The position numbers and the translations under genes were made by a program. This document shows, one piece after another, positions 32,082 through 40,009 of a stretch of DNA of 45,735 bases. Position 1 is the first letter of the stretch. Each line of letters starts with the position of its first letter. Source of the DNA: Burkholderia arboris (GTDB taxonomy: Bacteria; Pseudomonadota; Gammaproteobacteria; Burkholderiales; Burkholderiaceae); assembly GCF_902499125.1 (NCBI RefSeq), contig NZ_CABVPX010000048.1, positions 1 to 45,735 on the forward strand, given 5' to 3'. The notes beneath the pieces were generated by a model. The model ran no database searches. It was not told where the DNA came from and saw nothing but the letters and a program-made list of their open reading frames with translations.

Positions 32082-32954
32082 ATGACGACCGCTCGCTCGC
32101 TTGACCGTACCTACCCCGCCCTTCGCACGACCGAAGGCGGTGGCTTCGTGGTTCACCGTCCGTTCCCGACGCGGCTGCTGATGGATTTCGATCCGTTCCT
32201 GCTGCTCGATGAAATGGGCCCCGTCGACTACGCGCCCGGCGAAGCCGTGGGCGCGCCCGATCATCCGCATCGCGGCTTCGAGACCGTGACCTATGCGCTC
32301 GACGGGCGCTTCCGTCATCGCGACTCGTCCGGTCATGCAGGCACGCTCGGCCCCGGCGACGTGCAGTGGATGACGGCCGGCGCCGGCGTCGTGCACAGCG
32401 AGATGCCCGATCCCGCGTTCGCGCAGACAGGCGGCCGCTCGCACGGCTTCCAGCTGTGGGTCAACCTGCCGCGCCGCGACAAGATGATCGCACCGCGCTA
32501 CCAGGAGATCCCGGCCGGCCGCATCCCGACCGCGACGTCACCGGACGGCCGCGCGCGCGTCCGCGTGATCGCCGGCGAAGCATTCGGCGTCCAGGCCGCG
32601 ATCGAGACGCGCACGCCGATCCTCTACCAGCATTTCACGCTGGAACCCGGCGCAACGGTCACGCAGCCCGTGCCGGCCGGCTATCGCGTGTTTGCCTATC
32701 CGATCGACGGAACGGGCCTCTACGGGCCCGACAGGCAGGCTGTCGACGCACGGCACATGATCGTCTACGGTGACGACGGCGACACCGTCGCGTTCGCCGC
32801 TGGCGACACGTCGCTCGACCTGCTGCTGATCGGCGGCGTGCCGCTCAACGAACCGATCGTCCGCTACGGCCCGTTCGTGATGAATACCGAAGAAGAGATC
32901 CGGCAGGCTGTCGTCGACTACCAGACGGGCCGCATGGGCCGCATCGAAGCATGA
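32082..32954 (+). CDS. Pirin family protein (cupin)
   Basis: The 290-residue protein has the pirin N-terminal metal motif: DHPHRGFETVTYALDGRFRHRDSSGHAG supplies His residues, and VVHSEMP a further His/Glu pair. The C-terminal cupin (FGVQAAIETRTPILYQHFTLEPGATV ... NEPIVRYGPFVMNTEEEIRQAVVDY) is complete. Pirins bind one iron or other metal ion; some have quercetinase activity, others act as redox-sensitive cofactors. GAGGG precedes the ATG at 32082. The divergent LysR gene probably controls it. Confidence 0.94.
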   Translation: MTTARSLDRTYPALRTTEGGGFVVHRPFPTRLLMDFDPFLLLDEMGPVDYAPGEAVGAPDHPHRGFETVTYALDGRFRHRDSSGHAGTLGPGDVQWMTAGAGVVHSEMPDPAFAQTGGRSHGFQLWVNLPRRDKMIAPRYQEIPAGRIPTATSPDGRARVRVIAGEAFGVQAAIETRTPILYQHFTLEPGATVTQPVPAGYRVFAYPIDGTGLYGPDRQAVDARHMIVYGDDGDTVAFAAGDTSLDLLLIGGVPLNEPIVRYGPFVMNTEEEIRQAVVDYQTGRMGRIEA

Positions 32955-33054
32955 CGCCCGATCGGGGACGGCAGGTGCCGCGAAACGAGTCGTTTTGCGT
33001 CACAATAACTTCTTGAACCATGTGGCCGCCCGCCACCAGAAGGAACCCGTCCCC

Positions 33055-33537
33055 TTGAACTTCGAACATCTGATCCAGATCAACGCCGACGATCCGGCCG
33101 TGCCGACCCTCACCCGCGACCAGCTCTGGGAAGGCCTCGTGCTGCGCGCCGAACAGCCGCAGCTGTTCGTGCTCGGCCTCGACAGCTGCGTCGTCCTTGA
33201 ACGGACGGACACGACGCTCGAACGTGAACTGCACTACGGCCATGCGACCGTGCGCGACCACGTGACGTTCACGCCGAACCAGCAGGTCCGCTACGACATC
33301 CTTGCGGCCGACGGCGAGATCGGCGGTTCGCTGACGATGACGATCGAGGAGCGCGACGACCACGAGCTGTTCCTGCGCTTCGAGTACCGCACGACGCTGA
33401 CCGTCACGGACGACAGCGAGGACGCGCGACAGACGCACGGGATCGTCAAGGAGGCGTACCGCACGTCCGACATCGACACGGTGCGCCTGATCCGCGAATA
33501 CGCGCAGGGCCGCAAGGCGCCCGATCCGCTGCACTGA
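33055..33537 (+). CDS. DUF1857 family (SRPBCC-like) protein
   Basis: From a TTG at 33055 the product has 160 residues, beginning NFEHLIQINADDPAVPTLTRDQLWEGLVLRAEQP, the typical start of DUF1857, a START/Bet v1-like fold for a hydrophobic ligand. An in-frame TTG at 32995 would add 20 non-conserved residues. The 33055 start has AAGGAA at 33040-33045 and is preferred. No ligand or reaction is known. It follows the pirin gene by 100 bases. Confidence 0.85.
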   Translation: MNFEHLIQINADDPAVPTLTRDQLWEGLVLRAEQPQLFVLGLDSCVVLERTDTTLERELHYGHATVRDHVTFTPNQQVRYDILAADGEIGGSLTMTIEERDDHELFLRFEYRTTLTVTDDSEDARQTHGIVKEAYRTSDIDTVRLIREYAQGRKAPDPLH

Positions 33538-33544
33538 ACCCGGC

Positions 33545-33565
33545 GGCGGCCTGCGGGCCGCCCCT
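33545..33565 (+). terminator. Possible weak terminator after the DUF1857 gene
   Basis: GGCGGCC (33545-33551) and GGCCGCC (33556-33562) pair across TGCG and are followed by CCTTT. The stem is strong but the T-tract is short. Confidence 0.35.
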
Positions 33566-33615
33566 TTGATTCAAACTATCAAGTCTGATGTTTCGATCGA
33601 TAAAGAGTTTTTGTA

Positions 33616-33645
33616 AATGGGAATAGTTATCATTTAGAATTCATT
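33616..33645 (+). promoter_or_regulatory. Candidate Fur site upstream of hemP
   Basis: An AT-rich block with AATGGGAATAGTTATCATTT, followed by GAATTCATTCC, resembles overlapping Fur half-sites (GGGAAT, TTATCATT, GAATTCATT). It ends about 30 bases before the hemP start. HemP genes in Burkholderia are iron-starvation genes, so Fur control is expected; the match is imperfect. Confidence 0.5.
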
Positions 33646-33676
33646 CCATCGTATCGACAGTCACCGATCAAACCGA

Positions 33677-33922
33677 ATGACCGACACCATGCGCCCGACC
33701 ACGCTGACCCTGCGCCGCACGACCGGCACTGCAGCCAGCAGCCGTCAGAAGACGGCAGCGGTCACCACGCCGGCGAAACCCGCCGGCAACCGCGATACAG
33801 GCACGCGGGTCGTGAACAGCGACGCGCTGTTGCAAGGCCACAGCCACATCAGCATCGCGCATAACGGAGAGACGTATCAGTTGCGCGCCACACGGCTCGG
33901 CAAACTGATCCTGACGAAGTAA
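33677..33922 (+). CDS. hemP: HemP/HmuP family protein, haem-uptake related
   Basis: The 81-residue protein has a variable Thr/Ala/Arg-rich N-terminus and the conserved HemP C-terminal domain: DALLQGHSHISIAHNGETYQLRATRLGKLILTK. HemP/HmuP proteins are small cytoplasmic factors needed to express haem receptors in several beta- and alpha-proteobacteria. In Burkholderia hemP is among the genes most strongly induced by iron limitation. No haem-transport genes are adjacent. The structured RNA starting 6-10 bases after its stop is probably transcribed from the same promoter. Confidence 0.93.
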   Translation: MTDTMRPTTLTLRRTTGTAASSRQKTAAVTTPAKPAGNRDTGTRVVNSDALLQGHSHISIAHNGETYQLRATRLGKLILTK

Positions 33923-33927
33923 GACAG

Positions 33928-34112
33928 CGTATTGTGGGGACCACCTCCCTGAGAGGTGTTGGGCAGTAGCCAGCGTAACGGCTTGCACGCGAGATCTAGA
34001 CCCCTTCGTGCAAACACACTCAAGCAGCCGTTGCAGCAAGCCAAGCCACTTTTTTTGGTTCTCGCACAAGGTAGGAAAAAAAGCGGCACGTCGAAGGACG
34101 TGCCGCTTTTTT
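33928..34112 (+). ncRNA. brrF: Structured sRNA downstream of hemP, probable BrrF (ncS63) homologue
   Basis: After the hemP stop the DNA does not code but is highly structured. CACCTC/GAGGTG (33942-33958) forms a hairpin, and AACGGC (33977-33982) pairs with GCCGTT (34027-34032) around TTGCACG (33983-33989) / CGTGCAA (34007-34013). A T7 run at 34050-34056 and a strong terminator at 34076-34112 give possible 3' ends. The CCACCTCCC stretch is anti-Shine-Dalgarno-like, as in RyhB-type regulators. From memory, the low-iron-induced B. cenocepacia sRNA BrrF lies next to hemP and lowers iron-enzyme genes (acnA, fumA, sdhA, sodB); identity here rests on position and features, not on an alignment. Confidence 0.6.
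34076..34112. terminator. Bidirectional intrinsic terminator between hemP/sRNA and ftrD
   Basis: AAGCGGCACGTC (34081-34092) pairs with GACGTGCCGCTT (34097-34108) across a GAAG loop. It is flanked by an A-run before and a T-run after, so it can stop the plus-strand hemP/sRNA transcript and the minus-strand ftr operon. Confidence 0.93.
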
Positions 34113-34196
34113 GTTTGGGCGGCCCATGCGTGAAGCATGCCGCCCGTGTGCGTTACTGCATCGATGCGTGACAACCGAAGCGGCATGCGAGCCGCC

Positions 34197-35594
34197 TCAG
34201 AACCCCCAGAACATCAACCACCATGCGCTGTCGACGACGGCCAACCCGGCGGCAAACCACGCGAATGCCGCCAGCCGGCGCGGCCATGCCGCGTAGCGCC
34301 CCGTCACTTTCCACGCGAGCCACGCACTCCACGTGTTGGCGCCGACCAGGATCGCGACGCGCACATCGGTTGCCCAGCCGAGCGGCACATGCTCGGCGCG
34401 CAGCAACGACAGCGTCGTGGCCGACAGCCCGAGGAACACGCCTGCGCCCGCGATCGGGATCAGCGCCTGCGCGAGGTGATGCAGCCGCACGCGATCGAAG
34501 CGGCCGAGCATCAGCGTGGCGCCGGCCAGCAGCACCAACAGCGCCGTGCCGTACACGAGCCCCGTCCCGACGATGTAGCTGACGACCAGCCCGCCATCGA
34601 GCCAGGAGAACACGTCGTTGCGATCCGGATAGTGCGTGAGCAGGAACCACGGCGCATTGGTTTCGAGCGGCCACGTGATGTCGCGGTCGATCAGCCAGCC
34701 TGCGAGCCATTGCTTGATCTGCACGAACCACGGGCTGACGGTCCAGTGGAATGCGCCGATCGCAACGCCGAGCAGGCCGTACAGGATCAGCGCGGTGTCC
34801 CACGGGTTCGCCTGCTGCGCACCGAGGTTCACGACTTCGTCGGACGGCGAGCGCAGCGACAGCGAGATCGCGTCGCGGTGCCCGCTGCAGCGGCCGCACA
34901 TATGGCAATCGGCCGCGCCCTTCATGTTGCGCAACGGCACGAGCGGCGCGCAGTTGATCGGAATCACGCGATGGCCATGCTCGCCGTTCTTGTACGAACG
35001 GCGCCACGCATCCTCGTCGACCTTGTAGCGCATCGGCGCGAGCCGCGCGAGCAGCCCGAACACGCCGTTCACGGGGCACAGGTACTTGCACCACACGCGC
35101 TTCTCGCGGCCGTACAGCACGCCGATCACGATCGCGCCGACGGTCGAGCCGCCGAGCACGAACAGCACCGCGAGCGGGTACTGGTACACGCTCACCATCT
35201 GTCCGTAGATCGTCGTGATCCCGAACGCGACGAACGGCCAGCCGCCCCACCGGATCCAGCGCGGGATCGGGCCGCCGCGGCCGAACTTGCTCGCGTATTC
35301 GGTGAGCGCGCCTTCCGGGCACAGCACGCCGCACCAGACGCGGCCGAGCATCACCATCGACAGCAGCACGAACGGCCACCAGATGCCCCAGAACGCGAAC
35401 TGCGCGATCAGCGTGAGGTTGTTCCACAGATGCGCGGAATCGTCCGGCAGCGGCAACACCGCCGGCACGATGATCAGGAATGCGTAGACCGCGACGACGA
35501 TCCACTGGATACCGCGGATCAGCGCGCCGTGGCGCTGCATCCACTGGCCGGCCTGTGCAAGCCAGCCCGGCTTGGCTGCGGCGACTACGCTCAT
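34197..35594 (-). CDS. ftrD: FtrD, polyferredoxin of ferrous iron transporter
   Basis: The 465-residue membrane protein has multiple helices and the NapH/CcoG-type cysteine motifs WCGVLCPEGALTEY and WCKYLCPVNGVFG, then NCAPL and DCHMCGRCSGHRD, for iron-sulphur clusters. In the FtrABCD system of Bordetella and Burkholderia the polyferredoxin is thought to take electrons released when Fe(II) is oxidised for transport through FtrC. The start codon overlaps the ftrC stop (ATGA), so translation is coupled. It is the last gene of the operon. Confidence 0.9.
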   Translation of the reverse strand: MSVVAAAKPGWLAQAGQWMQRHGALIRGIQWIVVAVYAFLIIVPAVLPLPDDSAHLWNNLTLIAQFAFWGIWWPFVLLSMVMLGRVWCGVLCPEGALTEYASKFGRGGPIPRWIRWGGWPFVAFGITTIYGQMVSVYQYPLAVLFVLGGSTVGAIVIGVLYGREKRVWCKYLCPVNGVFGLLARLAPMRYKVDEDAWRRSYKNGEHGHRVIPINCAPLVPLRNMKGAADCHMCGRCSGHRDAISLSLRSPSDEVVNLGAQQANPWDTALILYGLLGVAIGAFHWTVSPWFVQIKQWLAGWLIDRDITWPLETNAPWFLLTHYPDRNDVFSWLDGGLVVSYIVGTGLVYGTALLVLLAGATLMLGRFDRVRLHHLAQALIPIAGAGVFLGLSATTLSLLRAEHVPLGWATDVRVAILVGANTWSAWLAWKVTGRYAAWPRRLAAFAWFAAGLAVVDSAWWLMFWGF

Positions 35595-36433
35595 GCCGCG
35601 CGGCCTGCGGCAACGGCCGGACGACGGCTCGCGCGCTTCATCAGCAGCCAGACGACGGCCCAGTACACCGCATATGCGACCAGGTTGGTCAGTGCCGGGT
35701 GCGCGCGATAGCCGGTCAGCGTCGCGACGAGCGAGCCGAAGGTGCCCGAGTCATCGAGGATCGCGGACGTATCCCACACCTGCGAGATGCCGAGCGGCAG
35801 GATTTCCTTGTCGATCAGCTTGTCGACACCGGTCTGGAACAGGCCCGCGCCGAGGAACAGCAGCATCACTTCGGTGACGCGGAAGAAATGCCGCCACGAG
35901 AAGTACTTGCCGCCGAGCTGCAGCAGATAGAACGTGAAGAACGCCAGGCCGAGACCGATCAGCACTGCGAGCATCTGGCTGCCGTCGACGTGACCCGACT
36001 GGCCGAAACCGAGGCCGTACAGGAAGATCACCGTCTCGCTGCCTTCGCGCGCGATCGCGAGCGCGACCAGCACGGCGACGCCCCACCAGTTCGAATCGCG
36101 CGTGCTCTGCTGCAGCGATTGCTCCATGTCGCGCTTCAGCGTGCGGCCGTGCCGGCGCATCCACAGCACCATCTGCACGATCAGCACGCATGCGATCAGC
36201 ACCATCGCGGTCTGGAAGTAATCCTGCGCGTCGCCGGACAACACTTCGGTGAACCCGACCAGCGCGGCGCCGAGGCCGACGGCCATCAGCAGGCCGACAC
36301 CGACGCCGGCCCACAGGAAAGGCAGGCCGCGGCGCGCGTCGTCGTCGCCGTTTTTCAGCCATGCATAGAGAATGCCGACGACGAGCAGCGCTTCGACGCT
36401 CTCCCGCCAGACGATGAACAAGATCTGACCCAT
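35591..36433 (-). CDS. ftrC: FtrC, FTR1-family iron permease
   Basis: The 280-residue membrane protein has seven or so helices and the two iron-binding motifs of the FTR1/EfeU family: RESVE near the N-terminus (Arg10-Glu14) and REGSE in the middle. It moves ferric iron formed from Fe(II) across the inner membrane. It lies between the cupredoxin gene (58-base gap) and ftrD (4-base overlap). Confidence 0.93.
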   Translation of the reverse strand: MGQILFIVWRESVEALLVVGILYAWLKNGDDDARRGLPFLWAGVGVGLLMAVGLGAALVGFTEVLSGDAQDYFQTAMVLIACVLIVQMVLWMRRHGRTLKRDMEQSLQQSTRDSNWWGVAVLVALAIAREGSETVIFLYGLGFGQSGHVDGSQMLAVLIGLGLAFFTFYLLQLGGKYFSWRHFFRVTEVMLLFLGAGLFQTGVDKLIDKEILPLGISQVWDTSAILDDSGTFGSLVATLTGYRAHPALTNLVAYAVYWAVVWLLMKRASRRPAVAAGRAA

Positions 36434-36491
36434 CGATACCTCCTGACGCGCGGAGCAAGGGACTGGTGCACCCGCGCGCAGATAAAACGCG

Positions 36492-36824
36492 TTACTTCGC
36501 GACGATCACGCCCTGTGCCTGCTGGTGGAAATCGTCGAAAAACTTGTATTCGCCCGGCGACAGCGGAGCGACGACCACGAACGAATCGGCACCCGGTGCG
36601 AGCACCTTCTCCTTGCGCAACTGCACGCTCTCGAATTCGGCGGCGCCCTTGCCGGTGTTCTTGATCTCGATCTTGAAACGCTGGCCGGCCGGCACTTCGA
36701 TGCGGGCGGGATTCAGCTTGCCGTCCGTCATCTCGAGCTTGAACGTCGGCAGGTCGGCAGCATGCGCTGCGCCGGCAAGCCACAGCGCAGCGGCTGCGGC
36801 AACGATTTTCTGGGGAATTTTCAT
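36492..36824 (-). CDS. ftrB: FtrB, periplasmic cupredoxin-like protein
   Basis: The 110-residue protein has a signal peptide (KIPQKIVAAAAALWLAGAAHAADL) and a cupredoxin_1-type beta sandwich (MTDGKLNPARIEVPAGQRFKIEIKNTGKGAAEFES ... LSPGEYKFFDDFHQQAQGVIVAK). There is no complete type-1 copper site (no Cys); members of this family may bind copper through Met, His or Glu. In the Ftr system it probably helps oxidise Fe(II) before passage through FtrC. Confidence 0.9.
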   Translation of the reverse strand: MKIPQKIVAAAAALWLAGAAHAADLPTFKLEMTDGKLNPARIEVPAGQRFKIEIKNTGKGAAEFESVQLRKEKVLAPGADSFVVVAPLSPGEYKFFDDFHQQAQGVIVAK

Positions 36825-36879
36825 TCTGGGTTCTCTACGCCAACGGCGCGCCGAAGCGCGCCGTTCGTGATGCCACCGA

Positions 36880-37431
36880 TCAGTAACCGCCCTTCTTGCC
36901 GATACCGGCGAACGGGAAGTCGTACTCGAGCGTAACGGGCTTGAACCACGCGCCCACGCCCGTTTCCTTGTCGATGTGACGGCCGAACGCCATGTGACCC
37001 GACTGCATCGGCGGCTTGACGACCATCGTCAGGTGATACTTGCCCGGGCCGTTCAGCTTCACGTTGTCGCCATAGTGCGGGCCGTCGCTCGCGACCATGC
37101 CCATCAGGTCGCCTTCAGCCTTCCACTTCGTGTCGCCCTGCTTCGTCAACTTGTACGTGACCTGCAGGTACGGCATCCAGTCGCCTTCCGCGAAACCCGT
37201 CGGGTTGTTCTTGACCGCATGGATGTCGGCCTCGAGGTGGATGTCGGAATCCGACGCCTTGCGCATCATCCCTTCCGGGTCCATCGTGATCGGCTGCAGG
37301 TACACCGCGCCGATTTCCATGCCGCCCTGGATCTGCTGCTTGCCGATCGGATATTCGGCAGCCGAGGCCGACATCGCGGCAAGCGCCGCCGCTACCGCAA
37401 CCGTCGTGCGGATGAACGAAGAACCCAACAT
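36880..37431 (-). CDS. ftrA: FtrA, P19-type periplasmic iron-binding protein
   Basis: The 183-residue protein has a signal peptide (ends MSASAAEYP) and the P19/Tpd domain: EYPIGKQQIQGGMEIGAVYLQPITMDPEGMM, LEADIHAVKNNPTGFAEGDWMPYL, and HMAFGRHID with metal-binding His and Met. P19 proteins bind copper and iron and feed FTR1-type permeases. The ATG at 37431 has AAGGAG at 5-base spacing; an upstream GTG at 37437 is too close to it. It is the first gene of the ftrABCD operon, behind a candidate Fur box. Confidence 0.93.
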   Translation of the reverse strand: MLGSSFIRTTVAVAAALAAMSASAAEYPIGKQQIQGGMEIGAVYLQPITMDPEGMMRKASDSDIHLEADIHAVKNNPTGFAEGDWMPYLQVTYKLTKQGDTKWKAEGDLMGMVASDGPHYGDNVKLNGPGKYHLTMVVKPPMQSGHMAFGRHIDKETGVGAWFKPVTLEYDFPFAGIGKKGGY

Positions 37432-37522
37432 GGACACTCCTTGTTATTTGTCTGACTATCTTGACGACACGCGGGCCGCCGCCGGGGCCGCCCGCTGGAA
37501 ACACTAACGCGACGAAGAACGT

Positions 37523-37547
37523 TAATGCGAACAATTCTCAATAATTG
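37523..37547 (-). promoter_or_regulatory. Candidate Fur box of the ftrABCD operon
   Basis: On the minus strand the sequence reads TTATTGAGAATTGTTCGCAT, close to GAGAATNATTCGCATT-type Fur sites. The block TTCGCATTAACGTT is shared with the bfd promoter. It lies about 95 bases upstream of ftrA. Iron-limited induction of ftrABCD would fit. Confidence 0.65.
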
Positions 37548-37584
37548 CGAAGTTTAGCACCGAACCGGTTTCGGAACAAACGAA

Positions 37585-37624
37585 GAGCCGTGTAAACCCC
37601 TGATCCGACAAGGCTTACAGGCTC
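37585..37624 (-). terminator. Possible terminator after uvrB
   Basis: On the minus strand GAGCCTGTAA pairs with TTTACACGGCTC with one bulge and a long loop, followed by TTCGTTTGTT. It is imperfect, but placed between the uvrB stop and the ftr promoter. Confidence 0.35.
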
Positions 37625-37658
37625 GTTACCAACCCGTTTCGGTGACGCTTGGAAAGAT

Positions 37659-39749
37659 TTACCGGCCGCCGCTGATGTGGTCGCCGACGTTCGCGCCGAA
37701 CACGCGCTCGCGCAGCACCGCAAGCTGGTCGCGGGTCGCGGCCGCCTTCTCGAACTCGAGGTTCTTCGCGTAGTCGGCCATCTGCTTCTCGAGACGCTTG
37801 ATTTCCTTCGCGAGCTGCTTTTCCGACATGTCCTCGAATTTCGCGCGCTGCTGCGCCTCCTTCAGCTCCGCGCGCGCCTCGTCCGCGTTGTAGACGCCGT
37901 CGATGATGTCCTTGATGCGCTTCACGACGCCGCGCGGCGTGATGCCCATCTTTTCGTTGAAGGCCATCTGCTTCGCGCGGCGGCGCTCGGTCTCGCCGAT
38001 CGCGCGCGTCATCGAATCGGTCATGTTGTCCGCGTAGAGGATCGCCTTGCCGTTCACGTTCCGCGCGGCCCGGCCGATCGTCTGGATCAGCGAGCGCTCG
38101 GCGCGCAGGAAGCCTTCCTTGTCCGCGTCGAGGATCGCGACGAGCGACACTTCCGGAATGTCGAGCCCCTCGCGCAGCAGGTTGATCCCGACCAGCACGT
38201 CGAACGTGCCGAGCCGCAGGTCGCGGATGATCTCGACGCGCTCGACCGTGTCGATGTCGCTGTGCAGGTAGCGCACCTTGACGCCGTGGTCGGCCAGGAA
38301 CTCGGTGAGCTGCTCGGCCATGCGCTTCGTCAGCACGGTGATCAGCACGCGCTCGCCGGCCTTCACGCGCGCATTGATCTCAGTCAGCACGTCGTCGACC
38401 TGCGAGCTCGCCGGGCGCACCTCGATTTCCGGATCGACGAGCCCCGTCGGCCGCACGACCTGCTCGGCGATCTGCCCCGTCACGCGCTTCTCGTAGTCGG
38501 CCGGCGTGGCCGACACGAACACGACCTGGCGCATCTTGCGTTCGAACTCGGGGAATTTCAGCGGCCGGTTGTCCAGCGCCGACGGCAGGCGGAACCCGTA
38601 ATTGACGAGGTTTTCCTTGCGTGCGCGGTCGCCGTTGTACATGCCGTTCAGCTGGCCGATCAGCACGTGCGACTCGTCGAGCAGCATCAGCGCATCGGGC
38701 GGCAGGTAGTCGACGAGCGTCGGCGGCGGATCGCCGGGTTCCGCCCCCGAGAAATGCCGCGAGTAGTTCTCGATGCCCTTGCAGAAGCCGAGCTCCTGCA
38801 GCATCTCGAGATCGAAACGCGTGCGCTGCTCGAGGCGCTGCGCCTCGACGAGCTTGCCGTCGCGGTGGAAGTACTCGAGGCGTTCGCGCAATTCGTCCTT
38901 GATCGTCTCGACCGCCCGCATCACGGTATCGCGCGGCGTCACGTAGTGCGACGACGGATACACGGTGAAGCGCGGAATCTTCTGCCGCACGCGCCCCGTC
39001 AGCGGGTCGAACAGTTGCAGCGTCTCGACCTCGTCGTCGAACAGTTCGACGCGCACGGCCATTTCCGCGTGTTCGGCCGGGAAGATGTCGATCGTGTCGC
39101 CGCGCACACGGAATGTGCCGCGCTGGAAATCCTGCTCGTTGCGCGTGTACTGCATCGCGATCAGCCGCGCGATCACGTCGCGCTGGCCGAGCTTGTCGCC
39201 GGTGCGCAGCGTCAGGATCATCTGGTGGTATTCGGACGGGTTGCCGATACCGTAGATCGCCGACACCGTCGCGACGATCACCACGTCGCGGCGCTCCATC
39301 AGGCTCTTCGTCGCCGACAGCCGCATCTGCTCGATGTGCTCGTTGATCGACGAATCCTTCTCGATGAACAGGTCGCGCTGCGGCACGTAGGCCTCAGGCT
39401 GGTAGTAGTCGTAGTACGAGACGAAGTACTCGACCGCGTTGCGCGGGAAGAACTCGCGGAACTCCGCATAGAGCTGCGCCGCGAGCGTCTTGTTCGGCGC
39501 GAACACGATGGCCGGGCGGCCGAGCCGCGCGATCGTGTTGGCCATCGTGAAGGTCTTGCCCGACCCCGTCACGCCGAGCAGCGTCTGGAACGACAGGCCG
39601 TCCTCGACCCCTTCGACGAGCGTTGCGATCGCGGTCGGCTGGTCGCCTGCGGGCGGATACGGCTGGTACAACTGGAAGGGCGACCCTTCGAAGGTAGCGA
39701 ATTTGGATTCGTCGAGCGCGTCGCCGACTTCAGCATGATGTTCGGACAT
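37659..39749 (-). CDS. uvrB: Excinuclease ABC subunit B
   Basis: The 696-residue helicase-like DNA-damage recognition protein is complete. It has Walker A GVTGSGKT, the beta-hairpin segment YYDYYQPEAYVPQRD, DESHV (motif II), SATPADYE, REGLDIPEVSLVAILDADKEG and the C-terminal UVR motif (RLEKQMADYAKNLEFEKAAATRDQL) that contacts UvrC. It loads on damaged DNA with UvrA and hands over to UvrC. The ATG at 39749 was chosen; an in-frame upstream Met adds 11 residues with no better ribosome-binding site. Divergent from tyrB. Confidence 0.97.
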   Translation of the reverse strand: MSEHHAEVGDALDESKFATFEGSPFQLYQPYPPAGDQPTAIATLVEGVEDGLSFQTLLGVTGSGKTFTMANTIARLGRPAIVFAPNKTLAAQLYAEFREFFPRNAVEYFVSYYDYYQPEAYVPQRDLFIEKDSSINEHIEQMRLSATKSLMERRDVVIVATVSAIYGIGNPSEYHQMILTLRTGDKLGQRDVIARLIAMQYTRNEQDFQRGTFRVRGDTIDIFPAEHAEMAVRVELFDDEVETLQLFDPLTGRVRQKIPRFTVYPSSHYVTPRDTVMRAVETIKDELRERLEYFHRDGKLVEAQRLEQRTRFDLEMLQELGFCKGIENYSRHFSGAEPGDPPPTLVDYLPPDALMLLDESHVLIGQLNGMYNGDRARKENLVNYGFRLPSALDNRPLKFPEFERKMRQVVFVSATPADYEKRVTGQIAEQVVRPTGLVDPEIEVRPASSQVDDVLTEINARVKAGERVLITVLTKRMAEQLTEFLADHGVKVRYLHSDIDTVERVEIIRDLRLGTFDVLVGINLLREGLDIPEVSLVAILDADKEGFLRAERSLIQTIGRAARNVNGKAILYADNMTDSMTRAIGETERRRAKQMAFNEKMGITPRGVVKRIKDIIDGVYNADEARAELKEAQQRAKFEDMSEKQLAKEIKRLEKQMADYAKNLEFEKAAATRDQLAVLRERVFGANVGDHISGGR

Positions 39750-40009
39750 GGAATGCGGCCGGAGCAAGGGCAAAGAAAGCATTCTAGCGCTTCGCGGCCG
39801 CGCGAACTGCTGCCGGCTCCTGACGCGCGACGGCTGCCCGAAATCGCGAATCGCCGCCGAATCGCGACGGATTCACCGCCCCCGCCAGCGCGAATTCGCT
39901 ACAATATCAGGCTGCTGCGCTTTCCGGCGTCGCGCCGTTGGCGCGCGGTCCGCTGCGCCCGCCCCGCCGGCTGAAAGCCTGACCCTCTTTTCACTACTGC
40001 CGAATCATC

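Noticed and set aside
33928..34112. 6S RNA as identity of the structured RNA after hemP
   Set aside because: The 5' part resembles 6S only superficially. The local CACCTC/GAGGTG hairpin and lack of a long closing stem do not fit.
33668..34186. Minus-strand frame of about 170 codons over hemP and the sRNA
   Set aside because: It crosses the bidirectional terminator and the conserved HemP gene on the other strand; no domain.
37677..39974. Plus-strand open frame of about 765 codons over uvrB
   Set aside because: It is a shadow of uvrB with Arg/Leu/His-rich composition and no domain.
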